The notes: generated from the letters alone by a model not told the origin. Shown: positions 52,437 to 62,004, numbered from the stretch's first letter. The stretch is DNA of 64,000 nt from JBBBNV01 sp037137075 (GCF_037137075.1 NZ_JBBBNV010000004.1:1-64000), one strand, 5' to 3'. Numbers and translations: made by a program.

Positions 52437-54281
52437 TTACCGGATTCGGACATGGTACGTCCGCAGCCAAAAATCGACCTGAACCAGATAAGCGAATACT
52501 TGCGGCAAATTCATCAGCTGCCCGAAAAACGGCAGGTTAACCTCGGACGCGTCCTTCGCGGCGAATTGGAGCAGCTGCTTCTTATTGACGAACGGCAAAA
52601 TCGGCGAGGCCGGATCGTGCAGCACGTCAAGCAGCTTGCCGCGTACGGCTTCATAGTAGTTCGGGTTATGTGTTTTGGGATAAGGGCTTTTTTTACGGTA
52701 CAGCACATCGTCAGGGAGAATGCCCTTGAGCGCCTGGCGCAAAATGCCTTTTTCCCGGTCGCCGGCGGTTTTCAGCTCCCAAGGGATGTTGAACACGTAA
52801 TCGATCAGCCGGTGATCGCAGAACGGCACCCGCACCTCCAGGCCGACCCCCATGCTCATCCGGTCTTTGCGGTCGAGCAGCGTGGGCATGAAGCGGGTAA
52901 TGTTGAGGTACGACATCTCCCGCATCCGCTGCTGGCGGGCATCCTCGCCGTCCAGCCGGGGAACCTCCTCCAGCGCCTCGCGATAGCGTCGGGTTACATA
53001 GTCCTTCGGCTGCGTGGCTTCGATCAGCTCGGGCGACAGCAGGCCGATCCGGTCCTGCAGCGCGAGCGACCAGGGGAAGGTGCCGGCCTGCAGCGCCTCC
53101 TCGCGGTGAAACCAGGGATAGCCGCCGAATATTTCATCTGCGGCCTCCCCGGAAATCGCTACGGTGGCGTCTTTTTTGATTTCCCGGCAAAATAAGTACA
53201 AGGAGGCATCGACATCGGCCATGCCTGGCAGATCGCGGGCTGTAACGACGGCCTCCAGCGCATCCGCCAGCTCCGGTGTATCGAACTTCACCTGATGATG
53301 CACGCTGCCGAGGTAGCTGCTCATGCGTTCAATCCAGGGGGCGTCGCTGTTCGGCTGGAACACGCTCGCTTTAAAAAATTTATCGTTATCGACATAATCG
53401 ACGGAATAGGTGTGCACCGGACCTTGACCGCTCCGCTCATAGTGGCGTGCGGCCAGAGTGGTGAGTGCGCTGGAATCCAGGCCCCCCGACAGCAGGGTGC
53501 AGATGGGCACATCAGAGACGAGCTGGCGCTCTACAGTGTCCTTCAAAAGCTCGCGGACCTTCTCGGCGGTAGTCCGCAAATCGTCATTGTGAGGGCGGCT
53601 CGTTAGCTGCCAATATGCCCAAATGCGCAGCCTGTTCCGGTCGTAGGCCAGGCAGTGCCCGGGCTTGAGCTCATGAAGGCCGCAGTATACGCCATGCCCC
53701 GGTGTCCGGGCCGGGCCGATAACGAATACCTCGGATAATCCCTCCCCATCGATTTCCGCCGCAAACCCGGGATGCGCCAAAATGGATTTCGGCTCAGAAC
53801 CGAACAGAAGCATTCCGTTTTGCTCGCTGTAGAATAACGGCTTGACGCCGACACGGTCCCGGGCCATGAACAAGGACTGCTCCTGATTGTTCCATACTGC
53901 AAAAGCGAAAATGCCGTTCAGACGGTCCACACAAGCCCGTCCCCATTCAATGAAAGCCACCAGCAAAACCTCTGTGTCACAATTGGTCCGAAACGAATGA
54001 CCAAGCTGCTCCAGCTCTTTTCTAAGCTCCAGCGCATTATACAGCTCTCCATTGTAGACGATGGCGTACGTAATCTCCTGATGCTCGCGCAACATGGGCT
54101 GCGCTCCGTTTTCCGGGTCAATGACACTCAGCCGCCGGTGTCCCAGGGCGCAGTGTGTCGTCAGCCAGGCGCCGGAGGCGTCCGGCCCGCGTGCAGCCAG
54201 GGTGTTCGTCATATTTTCCAAAATGGAGGGGTAATTCGTCAAATCCTTTCTCCAGTCCAGCCATCCAGTGATTCCGCACAT
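52437..54281 (-). CDS. asnB: Asparagine synthase (glutamine-hydrolysing)
   Basis: A 614-residue two-domain amidotransferase. Cys2 of MCGITGWLDW is the N-terminal nucleophile of the glutaminase domain (residues 2 to about 200; RRLSVIDPENGAQPM, VYNGELYN). The synthetase domain has the pyrophosphate loop SGGLDSS at about 263-269 and forms the aspartyl-AMP intermediate. Start ATG must be used, since Cys2 becomes the N-terminus. GAGAGAGGGTG precedes it. Length and motifs are those of AsnB/AsnO. A role in peptidoglycan amidation cannot be excluded, but free asparagine synthesis is the simpler reading. Confidence 0.93.
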   Translation of the reverse strand: MCGITGWLDWRKDLTNYPSILENMTNTLAARGPDASGAWLTTHCALGHRRLSVIDPENGAQPMLREHQEITYAIVYNGELYNALELRKELEQLGHSFRTNCDTEVLLVAFIEWGRACVDRLNGIFAFAVWNNQEQSLFMARDRVGVKPLFYSEQNGMLLFGSEPKSILAHPGFAAEIDGEGLSEVFVIGPARTPGHGVYCGLHELKPGHCLAYDRNRLRIWAYWQLTSRPHNDDLRTTAEKVRELLKDTVERQLVSDVPICTLLSGGLDSSALTTLAARHYERSGQGPVHTYSVDYVDNDKFFKASVFQPNSDAPWIERMSSYLGSVHHQVKFDTPELADALEAVVTARDLPGMADVDASLYLFCREIKKDATVAISGEAADEIFGGYPWFHREEALQAGTFPWSLALQDRIGLLSPELIEATQPKDYVTRRYREALEEVPRLDGEDARQQRMREMSYLNITRFMPTLLDRKDRMSMGVGLEVRVPFCDHRLIDYVFNIPWELKTAGDREKGILRQALKGILPDDVLYRKKSPYPKTHNPNYYEAVRGKLLDVLHDPASPILPFVNKKQLLQFAAKDASEVNLPFFGQLMNLPQVFAYLVQVDFWLRTYHVRIR

Positions 54282-54517
54282 CGACGGTCACCCTCTCTCT
54301 CGCTTTTTCCGCTTCATCATGATTTAAGGTATGCGTCCAGGGTGCAAATATTGTCTGTCCCACGCGATCCCCTGCTGGCGAGACAGCGGCGGACGCGTTT
54401 CATTGGAATCCGGTACCGCAGCTTTGGCGAAGCTGAAGCGGATCAGAGGGGGCTCGGATGGATAGGAAAGGTCGTACCGGCTCCGGGAGCTGCATGTATG
54501 AAAGCGGCTGCAATTAC

Positions 54518-54578
54518 GAAAAACCTTTCCGCACAACGGCGTACAGAAGGCGCCGTTTAGGCCGGAAAGGTTTTTTTC
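54518..54578 (-). terminator. Bidirectional terminator
   Basis: GAAAAACCTTTCCG pairs with CGGAAAGGTTTTTTTC, with an inner ACGGCG/CGCCGT pair. It lies below the stop of the globin-coupled sensor gene and can terminate that transcript. Confidence 0.88.
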
Positions 54579-54623
54579 ACACCTTGAAATGTAACTACAG
54601 GGACAGACTTACCGCGGTCCTCC

Positions 54624-55649
54624 TCAGTTGTGCCGGGTGGATACCGCCGCTTCATTCACGGCCTCCAGCTCCTGAGTCACCGTTTCGATCATGCTGACAA
54701 AGGACGCGAGCTCCTTCGAGCTTTCCGCTTGATCTCGTGAATATTTAGTCGTTTGCTCACTGTATTTTTTGACGTCATCCAGAATACTGCTGATTTCGCT
54801 GAGCTTGGCCTGAATCGTTTCCAGGGAGTCCCTGGAACGGGAAGCGAGCTTGCGGATTTCATTGGCGACCACCTCAAAGCCTCGACCGCTTTCCCCGGCC
54901 CGTGCGGCCTCGATGGCTGCATTAAGTCCGATAAGATGAGTTTGATCGGACATTTCACGCATCATAGAGCCCATCTCGTCGATCTCTTGAATCTGGGTGT
55001 ATAGACCCTGCACTTTCCGGTTTGAGCTCTCCTGCAGCTCTGCCGTTTGCTCCGCGGTTTCGGATACGGCTGTACTGCTGTTATTCAGCTCGACCATCAT
55101 TTTGGCGAGGTCCTGAACCGCTGCGTTGATCGTTTCCAGCATCGTGTGACGCTCATCCGCCATACGTTGAATTTTGGCCTTTTCATCCTGCTCATAGGCT
55201 TCAAGCACGAGCTGGGAGTCGAAATTAAACATTTTGCTCAAGGCAAAGACGAGATGGGGCCATTTCTCCTGCTCCGCACTGCGAAGCTTGGAGGAGGCGA
55301 TATCCAGATACAGCATATAGGTGCCGAGATACCAGTCCGTCGTCAGGCCAATCCGGGAATGCACCTTGCCGATTGCAATACGCCGCTCAATAAATTCGGC
55401 ATCGATCACCCCTTCAACCATCGTTCGAAAATACCAGCGCTGCGTCTCCTTCAGCCGATCAATGGTACTGTGTTCTCCGATGATTTCAGCCAGGCATGGA
55501 ACCTGCATCACTCTGCTATAGAGCTCATCCACCACCGTATTGGTAATGGAGTAGAACAAGTCCCGATAGGAACGAAGCAGTGACAAATCCTCGTCCGATA
55601 AGCCGATATAGCTTAGCTGAGCCTTTCTTGCTGCATCTACTTGAATCAT
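54624..55649 (-). CDS. Globin-coupled sensor, methyl-accepting chemotaxis-type transducer (HemAT-like)
   Basis: A 341-residue soluble transducer. Residues 1-165 form a sensor globin. His97 in IAIGKVHSRIG is the likely proximal heme ligand, and Tyr/Trp residues around 72-74 suit the distal side. Residues about 170-341 are an MCP signalling coiled coil with the hairpin EMSDQTHLIGLNAAIEAARAGESGRGFEVVANEI. It resembles Bacillus HemAT (oxygen chemoreceptor) but is about 90 residues shorter, lacking part of the coiled coil. The start is ATG with GAGGTG upstream. No che gene is adjacent. Confidence 0.87.
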   Translation of the reverse strand: MIQVDAARKAQLSYIGLSDEDLSLLRSYRDLFYSITNTVVDELYSRVMQVPCLAEIIGEHSTIDRLKETQRWYFRTMVEGVIDAEFIERRIAIGKVHSRIGLTTDWYLGTYMLYLDIASSKLRSAEQEKWPHLVFALSKMFNFDSQLVLEAYEQDEKAKIQRMADERHTMLETINAAVQDLAKMMVELNNSSTAVSETAEQTAELQESSNRKVQGLYTQIQEIDEMGSMMREMSDQTHLIGLNAAIEAARAGESGRGFEVVANEIRKLASRSRDSLETIQAKLSEISSILDDVKKYSEQTTKYSRDQAESSKELASFVSMIETVTQELEAVNEAAVSTRHN

Positions 55650-55788
55650 CAGGCTTCACCTCATAACAAAATGGTAATGGAAGTAAGGAGCTATGTATAC
55701 ATTCCAGTGTATCATTTATCGGTAGGGAAGAATACAGATTTTCCTCGTTGATCATCATGGCGGTGAATATACTTTCAAAGATAGTGTA

Positions 55789-55827
55789 GAAAAAAGAAAC
55801 GGCGGCCGGAATGAATCCAGCCGCCTG
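55789..55827 (-). terminator. Rho-independent terminator
   Basis: On the minus strand, GGCGGCTGG pairs with CCGGCCGCC around ATTCATT, followed by GTTTCTTTTTT. It ends the AI-2E-family gene. Confidence 0.9.
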
Positions 55828-55853
55828 TAAGGAGTGAAGAGGTTTGTCCCGGA

Positions 55854-56882
55854 TTACGCCGGTTCTTTTTTCTCAAGTCGGGTTACGCCAAGCACATCCA
55901 GCAGGAACATGAAGATTGGGATACCGATAATCAAGCCCCAGATTCCGAGGAAATGCTCCGACAGCACCAGCACGATAAAAGTATAAAAAACCGGCAAATT
56001 GGTTTTGGACGACATCAGCTTTGGATTCAGCATGTAGCTTTCCAAGGCGTGAATGACGACGATCATGACGATGACATAAATGACCTGGGTCATGCCGCCC
56101 AGCGTGTAAGCAATTGTACACAGGGGAATGAGCGAGATAATGACGCCCGCCACAGGAATGAGCCCGAGCAGAAAAATCATAAGCCCCAGGCCCAGCAGCT
56201 GCGGGAAGCCCATCAGCCATAAAGCAATGACGGATAAGATACAATTGGTGATGGCGATCAGGAACTGCGCTTCAATTACCTTGCCGAACGAACGCACGAA
56301 GCGGCTGCAGAAGTACTCCAGCTCCTCATAAATGGCTACGACCTTGCTTGTCTTGAATTGGGAGGTAAAGGCGATAATGCGGCCCTTCTCCAGTAAAAAG
56401 AACAAGCTCAAAATCAGTGAAATCAGGATGTTCACACTCAGCTTCCCGATATTGGTCGCATACCGGTACAGCAAATCGAGGCCCTGATTCATATACTTGG
56501 ACGCTCCGACATCCTTCATGGCGTTGGAGAGATAAGCGAGCCATTCATTATCCTGCGGCGGGTGCCGGTAGAACTCGTTGATGAGCTTCACCAGCTGAGT
56601 GATTTGCATAACGATTTTGGGGAAATACCGGTATAATCCGATGCCGATGCTGGCAACCACAACGACGTACAGGAAAATAACGACGATCTTGCGGTTTATG
56701 GGGAACCAGCGTTGAATCCAGCCGGTTAAGGTGGTCTCCAGCCGGTTCATGAGGTATGTAAAGATGAACGTAATCAGAATCAGATTCAGTACGCTTTGAA
56801 GACCGAACAGTACAAGCACAATAAAAGCCATAATAAGAAGCCGTTGAAAACCTTTGCTTTGAAAAAAACTGTTTGTCGGCAT
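55854..56882 (-). CDS. AI-2E family transporter (PerM/TqsA superfamily)
   Basis: A 342-residue membrane protein with about seven hydrophobic segments. It has the family's central soluble helical region (about 75-145) and the later motif GLGLMIFLLGLIPVAGVIIS, as well as NPKLMSSKTNLPVFYTFIVL. Members export small molecules; some are Na+/H+ antiporters or export autoinducer-2, but the substrate cannot be deduced here. The start is ATG with GGAGAC seven bases upstream. It is a single-gene unit. Confidence 0.88.
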   Translation of the reverse strand: MPTNSFFQSKGFQRLLIMAFIVLVLFGLQSVLNLILITFIFTYLMNRLETTLTGWIQRWFPINRKIVVIFLYVVVVASIGIGLYRYFPKIVMQITQLVKLINEFYRHPPQDNEWLAYLSNAMKDVGASKYMNQGLDLLYRYATNIGKLSVNILISLILSLFFLLEKGRIIAFTSQFKTSKVVAIYEELEYFCSRFVRSFGKVIEAQFLIAITNCILSVIALWLMGFPQLLGLGLMIFLLGLIPVAGVIISLIPLCTIAYTLGGMTQVIYVIVMIVVIHALESYMLNPKLMSSKTNLPVFYTFIVLVLSEHFLGIWGLIIGIPIFMFLLDVLGVTRLEKKEPA

Positions 56883-57306
56883 ACACGTGTCTCCATTCTA
56901 TAATGTCCCATGCTATCTTCTACGAGCTTCAGGAAGAAACGGTTTCGTAAACCGACAATTTTAACCTTAATTTCGTAAAAAAATGGGTACATCGCCTGCA
57001 AATTTAAGGAGTGAGGCTCTTTTATTTTACTGAATAAGAGCTTATACCGCCAGTACTCCCGGCATATATTTATTTGTTGATTTCGGTGATAGCTTAACAT
57101 GATGCCCGAAAGAGCTGCGGGAGGAGCGATGGCGGCGTATTGGCTGAGCGGCTGGCTGCGGAAGGCAGCTCCTCTTCCGTGCCTGTATGACGGGCTGCTG
57201 GATGAAGGGGTATCCTTCCTGACAGGAAGCCGCCAGGGCCGTTTACCTCTGATTGAAGCATTCATGACCTCAGCACGGCATTGGGGAGATTGTGGATAGC
57301 AGCCGG

Positions 57307-57441
57307 ATGAATGCCGATGTAAGCACCAGAAATATCCATAAAAAGCGAATTTCTTCTATAAATAATCAAGCGTTCGCTGCTGCGGAGGCAGACCGATTTG
57401 TAGACCAATTCATGTCATCGCTCATCGCTCACTTCAAATAG
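57307..57441 (+). CDS. Possible 44-residue small protein
   Basis: An open frame from ATG 57307 to TAG 57439-57441 encodes a basic amphipathic peptide (NIHKKRISSINNQAFAAAEA then DRFVDQF). Composition looks protein-like, but there is no good ribosome site; GGGGAG at 57283-57288 is too far. It could equally be chance. I do not recognise a family. Confidence 0.22.
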   Translation: MNADVSTRNIHKKRISSINNQAFAAAEADRFVDQFMSSLIAHFK

Positions 57442-57445
57442 GATG

Positions 57446-57497
57446 AAAAAACAGCCGCCATGCCTGGCTTTAAGCCGGGCTGGAGGCTGCTTTGTGC
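57446..57497 (-). terminator. Rho-independent terminator of uppP
   Basis: On the minus strand, GCAGCC-CCAGCCCGGC pairs with GCCAGGC-TGG-GGCTG around TTAAA, followed by TTTTTT. It lies just after the uppP stop. Confidence 0.85.
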
Positions 57498-57540
57498 ATG
57501 TGCAGACAATTTAGGAAACGCAAGCCGCCTTATCCTGGAG

Positions 57541-58353
57541 CTACAGCAGCCACAGAAGCAGGATGCCTGCGACGAAGCAGTAGTAAGCGAAGTATTTGAG
57601 GTTCCCTCTTGCCATGATGTTCATAAACCATTTCATGGCGAAATAGGTCACGAACAGCGTAACGATAAAGGAAATGAGATACGGAACAAGCAAGGCTGCG
57701 CGGTTCGGATCATGCATCATATCGGATGCGCCCAGAACAAGCCCGCCTAGGCTCACCGGAATATACAGCATAAAAGAAAAACGCAGCGCTGTATCCTGCT
57801 TCATCCCTACCGCAATGGAGGAGATAACGGTTGCCCCCGAACGGCTGATGCCGGGAATCAGGGCGACCGCTTGTGCAAGACCGACCAATAAAGCGTCTTT
57901 GGCCGACAAATCGCGGTCCTGCTTGCGTCCGCGAAGGTTACGGATGAGCCAGAGCGCTACCCCGGTGACCAGCAAAGAAACGGCTACCGTACGAACCGAG
58001 GCGAAATAAGCTTCGATTTGATCCTTGAACAGCAGTCCGATAACGACAGCAGGAACCGTGCCAATGACTACGTACCAAATAAAACGGAAATCCGCTTTAT
58101 ATTCAGCCTTGCCTGTACGGACGTAGCCGATGCCGTTTACAAGAAGACGAGTAATATCCGCGCGGTAAATATAAATGATAGCCAGCAGCGACGCCGTATT
58201 CGTCAAAATTTCAAAGCCAAGCCCGGTTTGTTCCACGCCAAGCAGCTTCTGGGCAATAATCAAGTGGCCGCTGGAGGAGACCGGTATTGGCTCTGTTACC
58301 CCTTGAACAACGCCAAGCAAGAAATACTTGAACCAAAGTATAAGCTGTTCCAT
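57541..58353 (-). CDS. uppP: Undecaprenyl-diphosphatase
   Basis: A 270-residue integral membrane phosphatase (BacA/UppP) that converts undecaprenyl diphosphate to the monophosphate carrier used for wall polymers; high levels give bacitracin tolerance. The two catalytic motifs are GVTEPIPVSSSGHLI (residues near 14-28, with Glu and His) and PGISRSGATV (with the essential Ser-Arg). ATG 58353 with GGGTAGG upstream begins MEQLILWFKYF, the usual family start. Upstream in-frame codons to 58422 look non-coding. Confidence 0.96.
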   Translation of the reverse strand: MEQLILWFKYFLLGVVQGVTEPIPVSSSGHLIIAQKLLGVEQTGLGFEILTNTASLLAIIYIYRADITRLLVNGIGYVRTGKAEYKADFRFIWYVVIGTVPAVVIGLLFKDQIEAYFASVRTVAVSLLVTGVALWLIRNLRGRKQDRDLSAKDALLVGLAQAVALIPGISRSGATVISSIAVGMKQDTALRFSFMLYIPVSLGGLVLGASDMMHDPNRAALLVPYLISFIVTLFVTYFAMKWFMNIMARGNLKYFAYYCFVAGILLLWLL

Positions 58354-58669
58354 GCCTACCCTACTTTCATGAATTTTATACATCCATAGGCTATCATAGC
58401 TTAATTGCTTTTCTTGGATCAAATGGTCTTCCGGTCAAAAGGGAGGGGATTGCAGGCACACTCTTTGAAACGGGCAGGAGACAAGCAAACTCGCAGCTTG
58501 CAGCAGCAGTCGGTTTTTGTGTAAAAAGGATGTCGATGAAAAAGAAAGTATGTAATCGTGGTCGACCGACCGCCGTCATGCAGCGAAGCACCGCGCGCTG
58601 GGAGCTGCGCGCGTGCGGAGTATGACGGCTTTTCCGGCTTGCGGCAGGGCATTGAAGCGGCTTGAAAAT

Positions 58670-58697
58670 AAAAAAAGCCCCTGTTTCTCAGGGGCCC
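58670..58697 (-). terminator. Rho-independent terminator of the YjcZ gene
   Basis: On the minus strand, GCCCCTG pairs with CAGGGGC around AGAAA and is followed by seven T. It is a textbook hairpin after the yjcZ-like stop. Confidence 0.95.
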
Positions 58698-58714
58698 GCG
58701 AGCGATTTTAGCCG

Positions 58715-58822
58715 TTATTTCAACCCGAAAATCCCACAGCTACAGAGAACAATTATCAAAAGGATAAACAAGACCAAGATCGTCCCAGTGTTTGTGAAAG
58801 CTCCGCCAACGAGACCTGACAT
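58715..58822 (-). CDS. YjcZ family sporulation protein
   Basis: A 35-residue peptide: a glycine-rich start (MSGLVGGAFTNTGT), then one hydrophobic helix ILVLFILLIIVLCSCGIF. This is the YjcZ pattern of tiny membrane peptides made during sporulation in Bacillales. ATG 58822 follows AAAGGGG. A promoter resembling mother-cell sigma factors lies just upstream. Its function is unknown. Confidence 0.85.
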   Translation of the reverse strand: MSGLVGGAFTNTGTILVLFILLIIVLCSCGIFGLK

Positions 58823-58842
58823 TTCTCCAACCCCTTTGTCAT

Positions 58843-58869
58843 GGTGTATGCTACAGTGTTATGGTATTA
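58843..58869 (-). promoter_or_regulatory. Possible SigmaE/SigmaK-type promoter of the YjcZ gene
   Basis: On the minus strand, TAATA (58865-58869) stands about 14 bases before CATACACC (58843-58850). This is close to the SigmaE form ATA / CATACAnT. It is 20-50 bases before the start, which suits a sporulation peptide. Confidence 0.35.
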
Positions 58870-58978
58870 AAAGCAGCCTTCATTTGTTTGGGCATTCCGG
58901 ACTTATTTCAAAACGGAGCGATAGGAGGCGGGGGGCTTTGATGATATACACGTTGCGGTTTACAAGCGACGAGTACAA

Positions 58979-59034
58979 AAAAAGAAACCCTGAAATCCTT
59001 ATCATATCCAGGGTTTCAGGGTTTCTTTTTAAAC
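58979..59034 (-). terminator. Terminator downstream of the tRNA pair
   Basis: AAAAGAAACCCTGAAA and TTTCAGGGTTTCTTTT are perfect complements around an 18-base loop, with T runs on both strands. It closes the tRNA transcript on the minus strand. Confidence 0.88.
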
Positions 59035-59044
59035 TTCTAACAAA

Positions 59045-59118
<74 letters not shown>

Positions 59119-59131
59119 ATACTAGGGACAA

Positions 59132-59202
59132 AGCGGGTGATGGGAATCGAACCCACGCCACCAGCTTGGGAAGCTGGAGTTCTACCATTGAACTACACCC
59201 GC
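59132..59202 (-). tRNA. tRNA-Gly (anticodon CCC)
   Basis: The 71-base gene has acceptor GCGGGTG with CACCCGC, discriminator T as usual for bacterial tRNA-Gly, anticodon stem CCAGC/GCTGG with loop TTCCCAA (anticodon CCC) and T-loop GGTTCGATTCC. CCA is not encoded. It lies 13 bases upstream of tRNA-Arg in the same transcript. Confidence 0.95.
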
Positions 59203-59360
59203 ACCGGAATAAGTGCTGCTTGCTATTTTTGGAGAAGCATGAGTTATAATATCACAGGAGAGAGAGAAAATGCAACTACCTGAACCCGCCTTTTTTATAT
59301 TCGTAATTTTCAAACTATTAGAGGCGCTGTGCGATTAGAATTTGAAGGAGGATGTACGTG

Positions 59361-60296
59361 ATGGAGCCGGGACAAAGCAATGTGGTGCTGCTGCCCAAAA
59401 CAGTCGATTATTATCAAATCGAATTAACCCGGTTGCTGGAAACGGAGCAGTATGCCAAGGCGGCAAGTGTTCTGCGTTTTCTGCTTGGATGCCGGTCTGA
59501 TGACCCGAGACTGCACGAGGAGTGGGGGGCGCTGCTGGAATGGCTGGAAACGTCCATGCTGGGGACCGTGCAGCAAAGACAGGTCCGCAGCGCAGAGAAG
59601 GATCAGGAGGAGGCAGAGGATGCCGAGCTGTCCGAGGCCGTCCTGCATAGACAGGAGATTCAGCGGCAGGCTATGGCCGACCCCGGTTATGCCGATCGGC
59701 TAATGACCATGCTGAGGAGCGGGTCGCCAGACAAACAGCTGCTTGCGCTGGAACAGCTGTCTTACATAGGTGAGCATGAAATTATGGAAGAGCTGCTGCT
59801 ATGGATTCAACAGGTGAAGCTGCTGCCGGTCGTTCAATTCAAGGCGCTGCAAACGCTTCGTCAGCTTGGGGGATCAGGAACGTTGAGGCTGCCCAAATTT
59901 GAAGGGATGATTGAGGTGGAAATCGAAGAAACGCCGCTGCATGAGCAGGATTATCCTCTCATGCTGTCCAAGGTTATGGAGCGCATCCAGTCGGTGAGTG
60001 AAAGCAGCCAGCCTACTCTGGCCTATTTCGCCTTGGAGACCTGGAAGGATTTCCTGATATTTATTTACGGGACGGAGCTTTATTACCGGATGAGCGCGCA
60101 AACCGAGCAGGAAACGGATATTTGGGCAGGGGCCTTTCACCTGGTTTTGCAGCAATCCGTCTTCGGTACAGCCGAGGAGCAGGAGCTGCAGGATATGTAT
60201 GGGGTTGCCGGAAGCAGCATACTGTGGGAGCAGGCCGTCGGCGTGATGCGTTCGTTTGCACGGCAGCAGCTAATGAGCTTTCCTGGCTTTGAATGA
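59361..60296 (+). CDS. TPR-like protein upstream of tig (YsoA-like)
   Basis: A 311-residue soluble helical protein. The N-terminal part (about 10-60) has a tetratricopeptide-like helix pair (YYQIELTRLLETEQYAKAAS). An acidic coiled stretch follows near 75-95, then more helical hairpins that resemble HEAT units (LALEQLSYIGEHEIMEELLL). Its position right before tig is that of Bacillus ysoA. The function is unknown, perhaps linked to protein folding. ATG 59361 is nine bases after AAGGAGG; GTG 59358 is also possible and ATG 59352 is too close. Confidence 0.75.
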   Translation: MEPGQSNVVLLPKTVDYYQIELTRLLETEQYAKAASVLRFLLGCRSDDPRLHEEWGALLEWLETSMLGTVQQRQVRSAEKDQEEAEDAELSEAVLHRQEIQRQAMADPGYADRLMTMLRSGSPDKQLLALEQLSYIGEHEIMEELLLWIQQVKLLPVVQFKALQTLRQLGGSGTLRLPKFEGMIEVEIEETPLHEQDYPLMLSKVMERIQSVSESSQPTLAYFALETWKDFLIFIYGTELYYRMSAQTEQETDIWAGAFHLVLQQSVFGTAEEQELQDMYGVAGSSILWEQAVGVMRSFARQQLMSFPGFE

Positions 60297-60409
60297 CCAC
60301 AAACGAAAAGCTGTTCCTGTCTATAGCCCTATAATCCAAGAAGAAACAGGAATGAAAATTGCCGGATTCGGGGTATTTTTCGGGCCGGGCTGCTGTTTAC
60401 AGCCTGTCC

Positions 60410-60437
60410 TTGAAATGCATTTGTTTTGTGATATAAT
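60410..60437 (+). promoter_or_regulatory. SigmaA promoter of tig
   Basis: TTGAAA (60410-60415) and TATAAT (60432-60437) are separated by 16 bases. The tig start codon is 67 bases downstream of the -10. Confidence 0.75.
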
Positions 60438-60503
60438 GTAATGGTTATAATGGCAGATGAGTGTCCATCGCTGACCGAAAATTTTTGGAGGGGAACGTAT
60501 AAC

Positions 60504-61802
60504 ATGAAAGCAACCTGGGAAAAGATAGAGAACAATCAAGCTGTCCTGACTGTAGAAGTCGGCGCTGAGAAAGTCAATACTGCACTGGACAAGGCATTCA
60601 AAAAAGTTTCTCAAAAAGCGACCGTGCCGGGCTTTCGCAAAGGGAAAGTGCCGCGCCCGATTTTTGAGCGCAAATATGGTATCGAAAGCCTGTACCAAGA
60701 TGCAATCGATATTTTGCTTCCTGAAGTATATTCCGAAGCAGTTAAAGAAACTGGCATCGAGCCGGTTGACCGTCCTGACATTGAAATCGATCAATTCTCC
60801 AAGGGCGAAGCTTTTAAATTTAAAGCCACTGTTACCGTAAAGCCTGAAGTTGAGCTTGGCGAGTACAAAGGCCTTGAAGTTGAAGAAGCATCCGCTGAAG
60901 TAACAGACGAAGAAGTTCAAGCTGAATTGAATCGTCTGCAGCAGCGCCATGCGGAGCTGGTTGTTATTGAAGACCGCGCAGCGCAGCTTGGCGATGTAAC
61001 TGTGATTGATTTCGAAGGCTTCCTTGACGGCGTTGCATTCGAAGGCGGCAAAGGCGAGAACCACTCTCTTGAGCTTGGATCCGGCAGCTTCATCCCGGGC
61101 TTCGAGGATCAAGTTGTGGGCATGAGCATTGCTGAAGAAAAAGAAATTCAAGTCACGTTCCCGGAAGATTACCAAGCCGAGAACCTCAAAGGCAAAGAAG
61201 TAACCTTCAAAGTAAAAGTAAACAGCATCAAAGCCAAAAACCTGCCTGAGCTTGACGATGAGTTTGCTAAAGACGCAAGCGAATTCGATACGCTCGACGA
61301 ATTCAAGCAAGATATCACAAGCAAGCTGAAAAATCGCAAAGAGCAGGAAGCTAAAGGCGCAAAAGAAGCTGCTGTCGTTGACAAAGCCGTTGCTAACGCA
61401 AAGGTTGACGTCCCGCAAGCGATGATTGAAACCGAAATCGGCTACATGGTGCGCGACTTCTCCAACCGTCTGAGAATGCAAGGTATGACGCTGGAAATGT
61501 ACTACCAATTCACCGGCCAATCCGAAGCGCAGCTTCGTGATCAAATGAAAGGCGACGCTGAAGTTCGCGTTCGCAACAACCTGGTTCTGGAAGCAATCGC
61601 CAAAGCTGAAGGCATTACAGCCTCCGATGAGGATCTTACTGCTGAGCTGGAGAAGCTGGCTGCCCAATACCAACGTTCTGCTGAAGAGCTGCGCTCCATT
61701 TTTACAGCAAACGGAAACATTGAAGACCTCCGCCAAGAGCTGACTGTCCGTAAAACAGTTGACTACCTGGTTGAGCAAAGCAAAGTAGTCAGCGCTGCTT
61801 AA
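60504..61802 (+). CDS. tig: Trigger factor
   Basis: A 432-residue ribosome-associated chaperone and peptidyl-prolyl isomerase that meets nascent chains at the exit tunnel. The N-terminal ribosome-binding domain has the signature VPGFRKGKVPRP. The FKBP-like PPIase domain (about 150-240) has GDVTVIDFEGFLDGVAFEGG, and the C-terminal helical arms complete the chaperone cradle. ATG 60504 follows GGAGGGG. Codon use is noticeably more AT-ending and uniform than its neighbours, as in highly expressed genes. It has its own promoter and a hairpin after the stop. Confidence 0.97.
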   Translation: MKATWEKIENNQAVLTVEVGAEKVNTALDKAFKKVSQKATVPGFRKGKVPRPIFERKYGIESLYQDAIDILLPEVYSEAVKETGIEPVDRPDIEIDQFSKGEAFKFKATVTVKPEVELGEYKGLEVEEASAEVTDEEVQAELNRLQQRHAELVVIEDRAAQLGDVTVIDFEGFLDGVAFEGGKGENHSLELGSGSFIPGFEDQVVGMSIAEEKEIQVTFPEDYQAENLKGKEVTFKVKVNSIKAKNLPELDDEFAKDASEFDTLDEFKQDITSKLKNRKEQEAKGAKEAAVVDKAVANAKVDVPQAMIETEIGYMVRDFSNRLRMQGMTLEMYYQFTGQSEAQLRDQMKGDAEVRVRNNLVLEAIAKAEGITASDEDLTAELEKLAAQYQRSAEELRSIFTANGNIEDLRQELTVRKTVDYLVEQSKVVSAA

Positions 61803-61823
61803 GGCTGCGTTTATTTGCCCCTG

Positions 61824-61860
61824 TCGCCGTCCTGAATCATTCAGGGCGGCGAAGCTTTTA
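61824..61860 (+). terminator. Hairpin after tig, likely terminator
   Basis: TCGCCGTCCTGA pairs with TCAGGGCGGCGA around ATCAT (12 base pairs, one G-U). The T tract is short (CTTTTA), so termination may be partial. Confidence 0.62.
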
Positions 61861-62004
61861 TCACAGGCGCAGGGAGCAGTTCAAAATAATTGAAATACAT
61901 AACGCTTTCTCAGGAACAATTTTGTTCATTTCGGGGAAAATAGTCATGCAGGCTGTCCCGGCTGAACATCGTTTTTAGCATCCGCACATACAATGGGTAT
62001 AAAA

